Source: Trujillonella endophytica (lineage in GTDB: Bacteria; Actinomycetota; Actinomycetes; Mycobacteriales; Geodermatophilaceae). Taken from it: a stretch of DNA of 64,000 nt. Shown here in pieces: positions 16,216-28,422 of the stretch; the stretch's first letter is position 1, and each line of letters begins with the position of its first letter. The position numbers and the translations under genes are program-made. Below the pieces are notes generated by a model. That model worked only from the letters and a program-made list of their open reading frames with translations. It ran no database searches and was not told the origin of the DNA. The stretch spans positions 140,885 through 204,884 of the forward strand of contig NZ_JABGCI010000007.1 of the NCBI RefSeq assembly GCF_019799905.1. The letters are read 5' to 3'.

Positions 16216-17400
16216 ATGCGCGGATACCGGGCAGACCACGCCTTCGACGGCGAGCGCGTCCGCCCGGACGGCGTCCTCGTCCTCGTGGAGGGCGACCGGA
16301 TCGTCGGCGTCGGACCGGCCTCCGCCCCCGCGCCCGCGGGGGTGCGGGTCCACTCCCTCCCGGGGAGCACCCTGCTGCCGGGGCTGGTCGACACCCACGT
16401 GCACCTGTGCGCCGACGCCGGTCCGCGTGCCCTGGACACGATCCCCGACCGGTCCGCCGACGACCTCGACGCGGGCATCGAGGCGGCACTGGCGGGACAC
16501 CTGGCCGCCGGCGTGACCGCGGTCCGCGACCTCGGTGACCACTCCTTCGCGGTGCTCGACCGGCACCGCGACCGGTCCACGGGCCCGACCGTCGTCGGGG
16601 CCGGGCCCCCGCTCACCTCCCCCGGCGGCCACTGCTGGTCGATGGGCGGCGCGGCCCGCGGCGAGGAGGCGCTGCGCGCCGCCGTCCGCGAGCGCGTCGA
16701 CCGCGGAGCGGGGGTCGTGAAGATCATGGTCAGCGGGGGCCTGCTGACGCCCGGCACCGATCCGCTGGCGTGCCAGTTCGAGCCCGCGGAGCTGCGGGCG
16801 GTGGTGGACGAGGCGCACCGGCACGGCCTGCCGGTGACCGGGCACGCCCACCCGCTGGTCGCCGTCGAGCGCTGCATCGCGGCCGGCGTCGACGGGATCG
16901 AGCACGGCAGCTGCCTGACGGCGGGAGGCGTCCGGACACCGCCGGAGCTCGTCGCCCGACTGGCCGTGGACGGGACGCCGGTCTGCCCGACGCTCGGCCG
17001 GCTCCCGGGGATGGATCCGCCGCCGCACGTCCGCGCGCGGATGGCGGCGGTCGGCATCGACTACGACCGCCACCTGGGCACGGTCGGCGGCCTGCACGAG
17101 GCCGGGGTGGCGCTCCTCGCCGGCACCGACGCCGGCGTCGGCCCGAGCAAGCCGCACGGCGTGCTGCCCCATGCCGTGGTCGAGCTGGTGGGGTGCGGCC
17201 TGCCCGTCGCGACGGCGCTCGCCGCCGCGACCGGTCGCGCCGCGCTCGCCTGCGGGCTCGGCGGCCGGACCGGGCGCCTGGCCGTCGGCCTGCAGGCCGA
17301 CCTGCTGCTCGTCGACGGCGACGCGACCGTCGACGTCGGCGCCCTGCTGCGGCCCCGCACCGTCGTCTCCCGGGGCCGCGAGGTGGCCGTCCTGGGCTGA
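16216..17400 (+). CDS. metal-dependent amidohydrolase (imidazolonepropionase-like)
   Basis: This 394-residue member of the amidohydrolase superfamily belongs to the COG1228 group. STLLPGLVDTHVHL gives the first metal histidines (H-x-H near residue 61). GAGVVKIMVSGGLLTPGTD supplies the usual lysine. GLPVTGHAHPLVAVERC and GIEHGSCL provide the next histidines, and LLAGTDAGVGPSKPHG the catalytic Asp. All key residues are present, so it should be an active hydrolase of a cyclic amide or dipeptide-like substrate. It is separate in sequence from the COG2159 amidohydrolases here. It converges with metH, four bases apart. Confidence 0.85.
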   Translation: MRGYRADHAFDGERVRPDGVLVLVEGDRIVGVGPASAPAPAGVRVHSLPGSTLLPGLVDTHVHLCADAGPRALDTIPDRSADDLDAGIEAALAGHLAAGVTAVRDLGDHSFAVLDRHRDRSTGPTVVGAGPPLTSPGGHCWSMGGAARGEEALRAAVRERVDRGAGVVKIMVSGGLLTPGTDPLACQFEPAELRAVVDEAHRHGLPVTGHAHPLVAVERCIAAGVDGIEHGSCLTAGGVRTPPELVARLAVDGTPVCPTLGRLPGMDPPPHVRARMAAVGIDYDRHLGTVGGLHEAGVALLAGTDAGVGPSKPHGVLPHAVVELVGCGLPVATALAAATGRAALACGLGGRTGRLAVGLQADLLLVDGDATVDVGALLRPRTVVSRGREVAVLG

Positions 17401-17404
17401 GGCC

Positions 17405-21205
<3,801 letters not shown>

Positions 21206-21369
21206 GACGTCGATGGTCTCATCCCACGGCAACCGGCTCCCTTCCGTTCCCGCCCGCGCGCCCTCTCCGGCCCCGCTCCCCGGACGGGGGTCCCCGGGTC
21301 GGGCGATCGCCGCGCGCACGGGCCCGCGCAGGCAGGGCGGCGCGGCCGGACCGACGTAGGCTTCCAGGG

Positions 21370-22233
21370 GTGATCGACCCGAAGTCCCCGTCCGAGGACC
21401 TGCCCCAGCTCACCGACCCCGTGGTGGTGGTGGCCTTCGAGGGCTGGAACGACGCCGGCGACGCGGCGACCGGTGCGCTGGAGCACCTCGAGCTCATCTG
21501 GGACGCCGCCCCGCTGGCCGCGCTGGATCCCGAGGACTACTACGACTTCCAGGTCAACCGGCCGACCGTCTCCCTCGTCGGCGGGGTGAGCCGCCGGATC
21601 GAGTGGCCGACGACGCGCGTCTCGGTCGCCCGCCCCCCGGGTGCCGAGCGCGACGTCGTCCTCATCCGGGGCATCGAGCCCAACATGCGGTGGCGCAGCT
21701 TCTGCGACGAGCTCATCGAGCTGTGCCAGGAGCTGGACGCGCGCACCGTCGTCGGCCTCGGCGCGCTGCTGGCCGACACCCCGCACACCCGGCCGGTGCC
21801 GGTGACCGGTTCGGCCTACGACGCCGAGTCCGCCGAGAGGTGGGGTCTGGAGACCTCCCGCTACGAGGGGCCCACCGGCATCCTCGGCGTCTTCCAGGAC
21901 GCCTGCGTGCAGGCCGGGCTGCCGGCGATCAGCTTCTGGGCCGCCGTGCCGCACTACGTCTCCCAGCCGCCCTCGCCGCGGGCGACCGTCGCGCTGCTGC
22001 AGCGGGTCGAGGAGGTGCTCGAGCTGACCGTGCCGCTCGGCGCCCTGCCCGCGCAGGCCGAGGAGTGGGTGAAGACTGTCGACGAGATGGCGCAGGAGGA
22101 CGACGAGGTGGTCGAGTACGTGCGCTCCCTGGAGGAGCGGGCCACCGAGGTCGACCTCTCCCAGGCCAACGGCGACTCCATCGCCCGCGAGTTCGAGAGG
22201 TATCTGCGCCGGCGGGGCTCCTCCCCGAACTAG
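21370..22233 (+). CDS. PAC2 family protein
   Basis: This 287-residue protein belongs to the PAC2 family, related to proteasome-assembly chaperone 2. Typical segments are DPVVVVAFEGWNDAGDAATG, IRGIEPNMRWRSFCDELI, VVGLGALLADTPHTRPVPVT and YEGPTGILGVFQDACVQAG. The C-terminus is charged and helical (EEWVKTVDEMAQEDDEVVEY), with spaced Glu and Asp suggesting a coiled region. In actinobacteria the gene often sits near metH and mshC, as here. A role in proteasome assembly is not shown for bacteria. The GTG at 21370 is the first good start. Confidence 0.85.
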   Translation: MIDPKSPSEDLPQLTDPVVVVAFEGWNDAGDAATGALEHLELIWDAAPLAALDPEDYYDFQVNRPTVSLVGGVSRRIEWPTTRVSVARPPGAERDVVLIRGIEPNMRWRSFCDELIELCQELDARTVVGLGALLADTPHTRPVPVTGSAYDAESAERWGLETSRYEGPTGILGVFQDACVQAGLPAISFWAAVPHYVSQPPSPRATVALLQRVEEVLELTVPLGALPAQAEEWVKTVDEMAQEDDEVVEYVRSLEERATEVDLSQANGDSIAREFERYLRRRGSSPN

Positions 22234-22265
22234 CCGAACCCCCCGACGAGCCGAACCCCCCGCCG
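22232..22265. repeat. 17-base direct repeat, two copies
   Basis: AGCCGAACCCCCCGACG is followed immediately by a copy with one change (AGCCGAACCCCCCGCCG). It begins at the stop codon of the PAC2 gene and runs into the long palindrome at 22264. Confidence 0.7.
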
Positions 22266-22320
22266 AGATCTGCACACTCGTCGCCATCAGGGCCTGATGG
22301 CGACGAGTGTGCAGATCTCG
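22264..22320. repeat. 57-base perfect palindrome (28-base arms, one-base centre)
   Basis: The left arm at 22264-22291 begins CGAGATCTGCACACTCGTCG and continues through CCATCAGG. The right arm at 22293-22320 is its exact reverse complement, leaving a single G between them. It lies between two genes read in the same direction (PAC2 and a VOC protein) and is not followed by T residues. The arms are much less GC-rich than the surroundings. A REP-like dispersed element, a protein-binding site or a strong attenuating hairpin are all possible. Confidence 0.9.
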
Positions 22321-22346
22321 TCGGTGTGGTCGGGCAGGGTGGGGGC

Positions 22347-22790
22347 ATGGAGCCGCGCCTGGACCTGCTGACCGTCGCCGTCCCCGACCTGGACGCCGCC
22401 CGCCGCTTCTACGTCGAGGGGCTGGGCTGGGCACCGGCGCTCGACGTGCCGGGTGAGATCGTCTTCCTCCAGATCGGCCGGGGGTTGCTGCTCGGCCTGT
22501 TCGGCGCCGCCGACCTGGCCGCCGACATGGAGGTGCCGGCGGAGGCCGTCGTCCCCGGCGGGGGGTTCACCCTCGCGCACAACGTCGAGGGCCCCGGCGC
22601 CGTCCGCGAGGTGTTCGCCGACGCGGTCGCGGCCGGCGCCCGGCCGCTGAAGGAGCCCCAGGAGGCCGCCTTCGGGGGCTTCCACGCGTACTTCGCCGAC
22701 CCCGCCGGCATCCGCTGGGAGGTCGCGCACAACCCCGGCTGGCGGGTGGACCCCGACGGCACCGTGCACATCGGTGCCGTGGAGGGCTGA
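22347..22790 (+). CDS. VOC family protein (glyoxalase-like)
   Basis: A single-domain vicinal-oxygen-chelate protein of 147 residues with two beta-alpha-beta-beta-beta halves: LDLLTVAVPDLDAARRFYVE at the N-terminus and FHAYFADPAGIRWEVAHNPG at the C-terminus. The Glu of WEVAHNP is the usual metal ligand. An Asp or Val replaces the typical first-strand His (LTVAVPD), so metal chemistry is uncertain. Its substrate is unknown. The ATG at 22347 is preceded by GGGTGGGGG. The next gene follows after three bases. Confidence 0.8.
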   Translation: MEPRLDLLTVAVPDLDAARRFYVEGLGWAPALDVPGEIVFLQIGRGLLLGLFGAADLAADMEVPAEAVVPGGGFTLAHNVEGPGAVREVFADAVAAGARPLKEPQEAAFGGFHAYFADPAGIRWEVAHNPGWRVDPDGTVHIGAVEG

Positions 22791-22793
22791 GCC

Positions 22794-23120
22794 GTGCCCT
22801 GGTCCCCCGAGACCGCCGAGCGGGTCCGCCGGCTGCTGGCCGACCGGGACGACGTCGTGGAGAAGCGGATGGTCGGTGGCGGCTTGTCGTTCATGGTGGC
22901 CAGCCGGATGTGCTGCGGGGTCGCCGGCGACGCGCTCATGGTGCGGGTCGGCGCGGACGCCGCGCCCGCGGCCCTCGCCGAGCCGCACGTGACGCCGATG
23001 GTGCTGGGCGGCCAGCCGCTGGACGCCTTCGTGCTCGTCGCCCCGGAGGGCCACGCCGACGACGCCGCATTGATCGCGTGGGTGGCCAGGGGGCTGGCCT
23101 TCGTCAGCGGCGGCCGGTAG
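22794..23120 (+). CDS. TfoX/Sxy N-terminal domain protein
   Basis: The product is 108 residues. RVRRLLADRDDVVEKRMVGG followed by LSFMVASRMCCGVAGDALMV matches the TfoX N-terminal domain found in small stand-alone proteins. It lacks the C-terminal helix-hairpin-helix part of enterobacterial competence regulators. A role in competence should not be assumed. It is translated three bases after the VOC gene, and its GTG at 22794 is the only reasonable start. Confidence 0.75.
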   Translation: MPWSPETAERVRRLLADRDDVVEKRMVGGGLSFMVASRMCCGVAGDALMVRVGADAAPAALAEPHVTPMVLGGQPLDAFVLVAPEGHADDAALIAWVARGLAFVSGGR

Positions 23121-23123
23121 TCC

Positions 23124-24149
23124 TCAGCCGGGCAGGAGCGGCCGCATCCGGGCGGTGGCGTCGCCGTCGAACAGCCGGTCGTGGGTGGTGAGGGCGAACC
23201 GGTCGGTCATGCCGGAGACGTGGTCGACGACCTGCGTGGTGAGGTCGGCCCCGGCGTCGCGGTAGGTGGCCGGGATGAGCTCGGGGTGGGCCAGGTGGTG
23301 GTCGACCAGCCGGCGGATGACGTCGACGGCGAGCTGCTTCTGACCCGCGGCTGTCTCCGAGGAGTAGACCCGCTCGAACATGAACGCGCGGAGCTCCTGC
23401 ATCGCCTCCAGCGGGTCCGGGGCCATGACGACCCGGGCGCCGTCGGCCAGGGACCCGGCGACGACGGCGTCGATCATCGCGCCGACCATGGCGCTGCCCG
23501 GCTCGCCGAACACGGCACGGGCCCGGGCCGGCAGGTCGCCGGGGCGGAGCACGCCGGCGCGCACGGCGTCGAGGGCGTCGTGGGAGAGGTACCCGATCCG
23601 GTCGGCGTAGCGCACGCACTCGGCCTCGCGGGTGGCCGGCGGCGGCGTGATCTTCCAGCTGTGCGCGCGGATGCCGTCCCGGACCTCCCAGGTGAGGTTG
23701 AGGTCCTCGAGCACCTCGACGATGCGGATGCCCTGGGCGGCGTGGTGCCAGCCGCCGGGCACGTAGGGCTCCAGGGCGTCCTCGCCGATGTGCCCGAACG
23801 GCGAGTGGCCCAGGTCGTGGCCCAGCGCGATCGCCTCGGCCAGCGTCTCGTTGAGCCCGAGCGCCCGGGCCAGCGCCCGCGCCACCTGGTCGACCTGCAG
23901 CGTGTGGGTCAGCCGGGTGACGAAGTGGTCGCCGTCGGGGTTCAGGAAGACCTGCGTCTTGTGCTTGAGCCGGCGGAACGACTTGGCGTGCAGGATGCGG
24001 TCGCGGTCCCGCTCGAACGCGGTGCGCAGCGCGTCCTCCGGCTCGGGCCGCACCCGGCCCCGGGACGCGGCGGAGCGCGAGGCGGCGGTCGCCAGGCGCT
24101 CCTCCTCGCGCTCCCGGGTGGCGCGGTCGGTGAGCCGGAAGCCGCGCAT
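23124..24149 (-). CDS. dGTP triphosphohydrolase-like HD-domain protein
   Basis: At 341 residues this is a short dGTPase-type protein. The HD metal site is complete: FVTRLTHTLQVDQVARALAR (His), ALGHDLGHSPFGHIGEDAL (His-Asp and further His) and ECVRYADRIGYLSHD (Asp). FRRLKHKTQVFLNPDGDHF upstream is the dGTPase signature. It probably cleaves dNTPs to deoxynucleosides and triphosphate, affecting nucleotide pools. The ATG at 24149 overlaps the mshC stop by one base (TGATG), so the two are translationally coupled. Confidence 0.88.
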   Translation of the reverse strand: MRGFRLTDRATREREEERLATAASRSAASRGRVRPEPEDALRTAFERDRDRILHAKSFRRLKHKTQVFLNPDGDHFVTRLTHTLQVDQVARALARALGLNETLAEAIALGHDLGHSPFGHIGEDALEPYVPGGWHHAAQGIRIVEVLEDLNLTWEVRDGIRAHSWKITPPPATREAECVRYADRIGYLSHDALDAVRAGVLRPGDLPARARAVFGEPGSAMVGAMIDAVVAGSLADGARVVMAPDPLEAMQELRAFMFERVYSSETAAGQKQLAVDVIRRLVDHHLAHPELIPATYRDAGADLTTQVVDHVSGMTDRFALTTHDRLFDGDATARMRPLLPG

Positions 24150-25459
24150 CAGCGCTCCCGTGCCGCGGGGCCCTCGGCTCCCTGGTGCAGCGCCGACCCC
24201 CCGGCGCCCGGGTCCAGCGCGATCCCCAGGAGGGCGTCGACCGCGTCGGCGACGATCGCCGGGGCCTCGGCCTCCAGCGCCGGGTGGTCGCCCGCCGCCA
24301 GCGTGCGGACCGCCCACTCGTCGACGACGGCGAGGGCGCCCGGGGTGTCGAGGTCGTCGGAGAGCCGCTCGCGGAGCCCGGTCAGCACCGGCGCCGCCGC
24401 CACCCCGGCGGACAGCGCGACGGCCCGCCGCCAGGTGGCCAGCCGCTCCTCGGCGTCGGTGAGCAGCTGCGGCGTCCAGGCGCGGTCGGTCCGGTAGTGG
24501 CCCGACAGCAGCGCCAGCCGGATCGCCATGGGGTCCACGCCCTCGCCGCGCAGCTTGGAGACGAACACCAGGTTCCCGCGGCTCTTGCTCATCTTCTCGC
24601 CGTCCAGGCCGATCATCGCCGCGTGCACGTAGGCCCGGGCGAACGGCTTGGTGGCGGTCAGGGCCTCGGCGTGGACGGCGGAGTACTCGTGGTGCGGGAA
24701 GACCAGGTCGCTGCCGCCGCCCTGCACGTCGAAGCCCATGCCGATGGTGTCCAGCGCGATCGTCGCGCACTCGATGTGCCAGCCGGGGCGGCCGACGGTG
24801 CCGCGGGGACCGGTCCACGAGGGCTCCCCGGGGCGCTGCCCGCGCCACAGCAGCGGGTCGAGGCGGTTGCGCTTGCCGGCCCGGTCGGGGTCGCCGCCGC
24901 GCTCGGCGAAGAAGCCCAGCATGGTCGCCTCGTCGTAGCGGGACTCCCCGCCGAACCCGGGGGCCTGGGCGACGTCGTGGTAGACGTCGCCGGTGCCGTC
25001 GTCCAGGGCGTAGGCCAGGCCCTCGTCCAGCAGCGACTCGATGTGCGCCACGATCCGCGGGATCGACTCCACCGCGCCGACGTAGTCGTCCGGCGGCAGC
25101 ACCCGCAGGGCCGCCATGTCCTCCCGGAACAGCGCCGTCTCCCGCATGGCGAGCACGACCCAGTCCTCGCCGTCGCGCTCGGCACGCTCCAGCAGCGGGT
25201 CGTCGATGTCGGTCACGTTCTGCACGTAGTGGACGGCGTGCCCGGCGTCCCGCCAGGCGCGGTTGACCAGGTCGAAGGCCAGGTAGGTGGCCGCGTGCCC
25301 CAGGTGCGTGGCGTCGTAGGGGGTGATCCCGCAGACGTACATGCGGGCGACCCGGTCGGGACTGGTGGCCACCACCTCACCGCGCGCGGTGTCGTGCAGC
25401 TTCAGCCCGGGGCCGGTGCCCGGGAGGATCGGCAGGAGGGGGGCGGGCCAGGAGAGCAC
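24149..25459 (-). CDS. mshC: cysteine:1D-myo-inosityl 2-amino-2-deoxy-alpha-D-glucopyranoside ligase
   Basis: MshC joins cysteine to GlcN-Ins with ATP in mycothiol synthesis. The 436-residue protein is a paralogue of cysteinyl-tRNA synthetase without the anticodon domain. MYVCGITPYDATHLGHA (residues 40-56) holds the zinc-binding Cys43 and the HIGH-like motif. GRPGWHIECATIALDTIGM supplies further zinc and substrate residues, and GEKMSKSRGN (near 288) is the KMSKS loop. THLGHA rather than the CysRS form separates it from cysS. The first residues before LKLHDTARGEVV are variable, so a slightly shorter start is possible. Its presence shows that the host makes mycothiol. Confidence 0.95.
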   Translation of the reverse strand: MLSWPAPLLPILPGTGPGLKLHDTARGEVVATSPDRVARMYVCGITPYDATHLGHAATYLAFDLVNRAWRDAGHAVHYVQNVTDIDDPLLERAERDGEDWVVLAMRETALFREDMAALRVLPPDDYVGAVESIPRIVAHIESLLDEGLAYALDDGTGDVYHDVAQAPGFGGESRYDEATMLGFFAERGGDPDRAGKRNRLDPLLWRGQRPGEPSWTGPRGTVGRPGWHIECATIALDTIGMGFDVQGGGSDLVFPHHEYSAVHAEALTATKPFARAYVHAAMIGLDGEKMSKSRGNLVFVSKLRGEGVDPMAIRLALLSGHYRTDRAWTPQLLTDAEERLATWRRAVALSAGVAAAPVLTGLRERLSDDLDTPGALAVVDEWAVRTLAAGDHPALEAEAPAIVADAVDALLGIALDPGAGGSALHQGAEGPAARER

Positions 25460-25525
25460 GGCACGAGCGTAGAGGCGGGTGCCGGCCCGCCCGCCGGGTC
25501 GTCCCCGGGCGACGGCCCGGCCGGG

Positions 25526-25972
25526 TCAGCCCTCGAGCAGCGCGGCGAGCCGGGCCAGCGCCATCCGCCAGCCCTCCTCGTTCTGCTCGGGCGGGACACC
25601 CGCGGGGACGCCCTCGTGGACGGCGGTCACCTCGGTCCCGGTCCCGGCGTCCCGGAGCCGCACGGTCGTGGTCATCGCGCCGGCCAGTGCCGGGTCGTCG
25701 GTCTCGAACTCGTCGACCTCCACGACCAGCTCGCCGGGCACCAGCCGGGCGAAGCGGGCGCGGTAGCTGTCGCTGTGCGCCGTGGTCTTGCCCCGGGCGT
25801 CGGGGGCGTCGTAGGTGAGGGTGACCCGGAAGGCCCCGCCGTCGAGCTCCTCGACCACGCTGGTCATGCCGTCGGGGAACCGCCATCGGGCGATGACCGC
25901 GGGGTCGCTGACCGCCCGGTAGACCGCCTCGCGGGGGGCGGCGACGTGCGCCGTGACCCGTGTGGTGCTCAC
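25526..25972 (-). CDS. SRPBCC (START-like) domain protein
   Basis: A 148-residue protein of the polyketide-cyclase/AHSA1 type. VTAHVAAPREAVYRAVSDPA and VIARWRFPDGMTSVVEELDG are the canonical first strand and helix. ALAGAMTTTVRLRDAGTGTE and EEGWRMALARLAALLEG finish the helix-grip fold. Such proteins bind hydrophobic ligands in a central cavity; the ligand is not known. The GTG start overlaps the stop of the upstream VOC gene by four bases, so they form an operon. Confidence 0.8.
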   Translation of the reverse strand: MSTTRVTAHVAAPREAVYRAVSDPAVIARWRFPDGMTSVVEELDGGAFRVTLTYDAPDARGKTTAHSDSYRARFARLVPGELVVEVDEFETDDPALAGAMTTTVRLRDAGTGTEVTAVHEGVPAGVPPEQNEEGWRMALARLAALLEG

Positions 25973-26355
25973 GGCCGGACCGTCGCGTGCCGCTCGAACT
26001 CGTCCCCGGTCCGGATGCCGGCGACGCAGAACACCAGCCCGGCCGGGTCGGCCATCCGCCAGGAGCTGCCCATGTCCCGGTGCCGGCGGGCGCCGAGGGC
26101 CTCCAGCCGGGCGACCTCGGCCGGGATGTCGTCGGTCTCGACGTCGACGTGCCAGCGGGGCGGCGTCCCCTCCCCCGTGCGCTGGAGCTCGACGTGGAAC
26201 CCGTCGGCGAAGGAGCCCGGCGAGGCCCAGTCGGCGTCGTCGGGGTCGGGCGTCGCCGTCCGGGCGGTCGCCCCCGCCCAGGACGCCGACCCCGCGGCGT
26301 GGTGCTCCGGCGGCAGGTCGAGCAGCAGGATCGCCAGGCGCGAGCGGTGCGGCAC
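25969..26355 (-). CDS. VOC family protein
   Basis: A 128-residue VOC protein of the dioxygenase/bleomycin-resistance type. It starts VPHRSRLAILLLDLPPEHHA from a GTG at 26355. WHVDVETDDIPAEVARLEAL opens the second half, and WRMADPAGLVFCVAGI is the typical last strand. A Glu usually found at the end of that strand is replaced by Cys-Val, so it may not bind metal in the standard way. It is coupled to the downstream SRPBCC gene by a GTGA overlap and diverges from the gene at 26404 over 48 bases. Confidence 0.75.
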   Translation of the reverse strand: MPHRSRLAILLLDLPPEHHAAGSASWAGATARTATPDPDDADWASPGSFADGFHVELQRTGEGTPPRWHVDVETDDIPAEVARLEALGARRHRDMGSSWRMADPAGLVFCVAGIRTGDEFERHATVRP

Positions 26356-26403
26356 GGTTGCCGAACCTAGGCGTCCGAGGGCGTCTGCGGCACGCTGACC
26401 GCC

Positions 26404-26961
26404 GTGGACCACGCCGGCCTGCCTCCGTTCGCCGCCTGGCGCTTCGTCGACGCCGTCGACGGGTTCGAGGTCGTCTACCCGACGCCGGGGCGGCTGCGGG
26501 GACACACCTCCGCCGTCGAGGACGGGCAGCCCTACGCCGTCCACTACGACATCGTCGTCGACGACGGGTGGCGCACCCGCGAGGCGCACGTCAGCTCGGA
26601 CACGCTCGGTGGCCGGCGGACCACCGTGCTCCGGTCGGACGGCGAGGGGCACTGGACGGTCGACGGCGTCGCGGCTCCCCACCTCGACGGGCTCGTCGAC
26701 GTCGACCTGGAGGCGTCGGCGTGCACCAACACCCTCCCCGTCCACCGCCTCGCGCTCCTGGCCGGTGAGCGGGTCGCGGCGCCCGCGGTGTACGTGCAGG
26801 CACTGGACCTGTCGGTGCGCCGCCTGGACCAGACGTACCGCAGCCGCGGGGACCGGAGCTTCGACTACACCTCGGAGGGCGGCGCGTTCACCGCGGTGCT
26901 CACGTACGACGCCGCGGGGCTGGTCGTGGACTACCCGGGGATCGCCGTCCGCGCCGCCTGA
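26404..26961 (+). CDS. putative glycolipid-binding family protein (COG3554)
   Basis: The product has 185 residues. The sequence VVYPTPGRLRGHTSAVEDGQ, then DGEGHWTVDGVAAPHLDGLV and DVDLEASACTNTLPVHRL, is characteristic of the family named putative glycolipid-binding (PA1994-like), which folds like LolA/LolB or LppX. LDQTYRSRGDRSFDYTSEGG is another conserved stretch. There is no signal peptide, so it is cytoplasmic. The name comes from structure and has no proven function. No neighbour clarifies its role. Confidence 0.75.
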   Translation: MDHAGLPPFAAWRFVDAVDGFEVVYPTPGRLRGHTSAVEDGQPYAVHYDIVVDDGWRTREAHVSSDTLGGRRTTVLRSDGEGHWTVDGVAAPHLDGLVDVDLEASACTNTLPVHRLALLAGERVAAPAVYVQALDLSVRRLDQTYRSRGDRSFDYTSEGGAFTAVLTYDAAGLVVDYPGIAVRAA

Positions 26962-26966
26962 GCACC

Positions 26967-27019
26967 GGTGCGTGCGCCGGCGCCGCGTTCCGGGGCCCGG
27001 AGTGCGGCGGGGGCGCACC
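26967..27019. terminator. GC-rich nested hairpin between convergent genes
   Basis: GGTGCG at 26967 pairs with CGCACC at 27014, and inside this CCGC/GCGG and TCCGG/CCGGA arms also pair. It lies between the convergent gene ends at 26961 and 27028. A bidirectional terminator is likely, though there is no T tract. Confidence 0.4.
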
Positions 27020-27027
27020 CGCTCGAC

Positions 27028-27783
27028 TCAGAAGGGCGGCCAGGGCAGCGCGGGCCACTCGCCGCTGGGCTCCGGGTGCAGCTGCGTGCGCAGCAGCTCG
27101 GCGACCCGCTGCTGGGTGGCCCGGACCTCGCGGCGGGTGAGGTGGTCGTGCAGCTGCTCGCCGAGGTCGCCGCGCAGGTCGTCGGCCAGCCGCTCGAGCA
27201 CCTCGAGGGCGGCCACCGGCAGCGGCTTGCCGGCCCAGCGCCACAGCAGGGTGCGCAGCTTGGGGTCCGGGGAGAAGCAGATGCCGTGGTCGACGCCGTA
27301 CACGTGCCCCGCGGCCGTCGGGATGATGTGCCCGCCCTTGCGGTCGGCGTTGTTCACGACGGCGTCGAAGACCGCCATCCGGCGCAGCCCCGGGTGGTCG
27401 GTGCGGACGAACGCGGCGAGGTCGACCTCCTCGTCGCCGTCGATCCAGAGCTGGACCATGCCGGGGCCGAACGGCCCGTCGCGCAGCACCGTCGGCGGGA
27501 CGACGTCCCACCCGGTGGCCTCGGAGACCAGCGCGGCGGCGACCTCGCGGCCGGCGAGCGTGCCGTCGGGGAAGTCCCACAGCGGCCGCTCCCCCGCCAC
27601 CGGCTTGTACACGCACTCGGCGGCCAGGCTGCCGGTGCGGATCGTGCCGAAGAGGGTGACGTTCGAGGCGTCGAGCATCCGGCCCTCGACGTCGATCTCC
27701 CCCTCCACGAGCAGGACCCGGGCCTCGTCGGTGCCGTCGGGTGCGCGCAGGTCCGGGTCGGCGCCGGCGGACTGCTCGCTCAC
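27028..27783 (-). CDS. SCO1664 family protein (PI3/4-kinase-like fold)
   Basis: This 251-residue protein has a remote but readable kinase pattern. There is a lysine in AECVYKPVAGERPLWDFPDG, a catalytic-loop-like FDAVVNNADRKGGHIIP, and a metal-binding VYGVDHGICF, in the spacing of PI3K/PI4K-type small kinases. It is one of three actinobacterial genes commonly found together (with the DUF3090 and MSMEG_4193-type phosphatase genes downstream at 27809 and 28423 on the same strand). The substrate is unknown and activity is unproven. The GTG at 27783 is chosen; the longer frame upstream belongs to the DUF3090 end. Confidence 0.8.
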   Translation of the reverse strand: MSEQSAGADPDLRAPDGTDEARVLLVEGEIDVEGRMLDASNVTLFGTIRTGSLAAECVYKPVAGERPLWDFPDGTLAGREVAAALVSEATGWDVVPPTVLRDGPFGPGMVQLWIDGDEEVDLAAFVRTDHPGLRRMAVFDAVVNNADRKGGHIIPTAAGHVYGVDHGICFSPDPKLRTLLWRWAGKPLPVAALEVLERLADDLRGDLGEQLHDHLTRREVRATQQRVAELLRTQLHPEPSGEWPALPWPPF

Positions 27784-27808
27784 CGGGCGCTCGTCGCGGG
27801 CCGGGGGC

Positions 27809-28360
27809 TCAGCGCCGGTAGCCGTTCTGCCGGGGGCAGACGTGCCCGGTGGGGTCCAGCGGCAGGGAGCACAGCGGGCACGAGGGCCGGCCGGCGGCGA
27901 CGACGCGCCGGGCGCGGGCCACGAAGGCGCGCGCGGCACCGGGGGTCATCGTGACCCGCAGCGCGTCGGGGCCCTCGTCGCTGTCGGAGAGGATCGCGTC
28001 CTCCTCCACCGGCTCCTCGCCGGCGGCCACGGCCTCGACGACGACGGCCTGCGTCTGCGCGTCCCAGGCCAGCCCCATGGCGGCGACGCGGAACTCCTCG
28101 TCCACCGGCGCGGTCAGCGGGTCCAGGTCGTCGACGTCGGCGTCGGGCGGGACGACCGCACCCGGGCGCGAGGCGACCTCGTCGAGCAGCTCGGACATCC
28201 GGTCGGCGAGGACCTGGACCTGGCTCTTCTCCAGCGCGACGCTCACCACCCGGCCGGCGTCGTCGGAGGCCTGCAGGTAGAACGTGCGGTCACCGGGCTG
28301 GCCGACCGTGCCCGCCACGAACCGGGACGGGCGCTCGAAGAGGTGGACCTGGCGCGGCAC
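27809..28360 (-). CDS. DUF3090 family protein with C-terminal zinc ribbon
   Basis: The 183-residue product starts MPRQVHLFERPSRFVAGTVG. Conserved features include TFYLQASDDAGRVVSVALEK and LGLAWDAQTQ-like strands (MGLAWDAQTQAVVVEAVA). The middle is acidic. The tail SCPLCSLPLDPTGHVCPRQN has C-x2-C and H-x-C-P, a small zinc ribbon. Function is unknown. It lies between the kinase-like and phosphatase genes, 25 and 62 bases from them, and the trio is conserved across actinobacteria, so a joint role is likely. Confidence 0.85.
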   Translation of the reverse strand: MPRQVHLFERPSRFVAGTVGQPGDRTFYLQASDDAGRVVSVALEKSQVQVLADRMSELLDEVASRPGAVVPPDADVDDLDPLTAPVDEEFRVAAMGLAWDAQTQAVVVEAVAAGEEPVEEDAILSDSDEGPDALRVTMTPGAARAFVARARRVVAAGRPSCPLCSLPLDPTGHVCPRQNGYRR

Positions 28361-28422
28361 GCGCCCAGGTTACGCGGGCGCCGGACGGAGGCGCCGCAGG
28401 ACGCCGAGGTCAGAGCCCGGGG

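Noticed and set aside
21206..21369. cobalamin riboswitch before metH
   Set aside because: The 164-base gap is too short for a full cobalamin riboswitch plus promoter and I see no conserved B12-box sequence.
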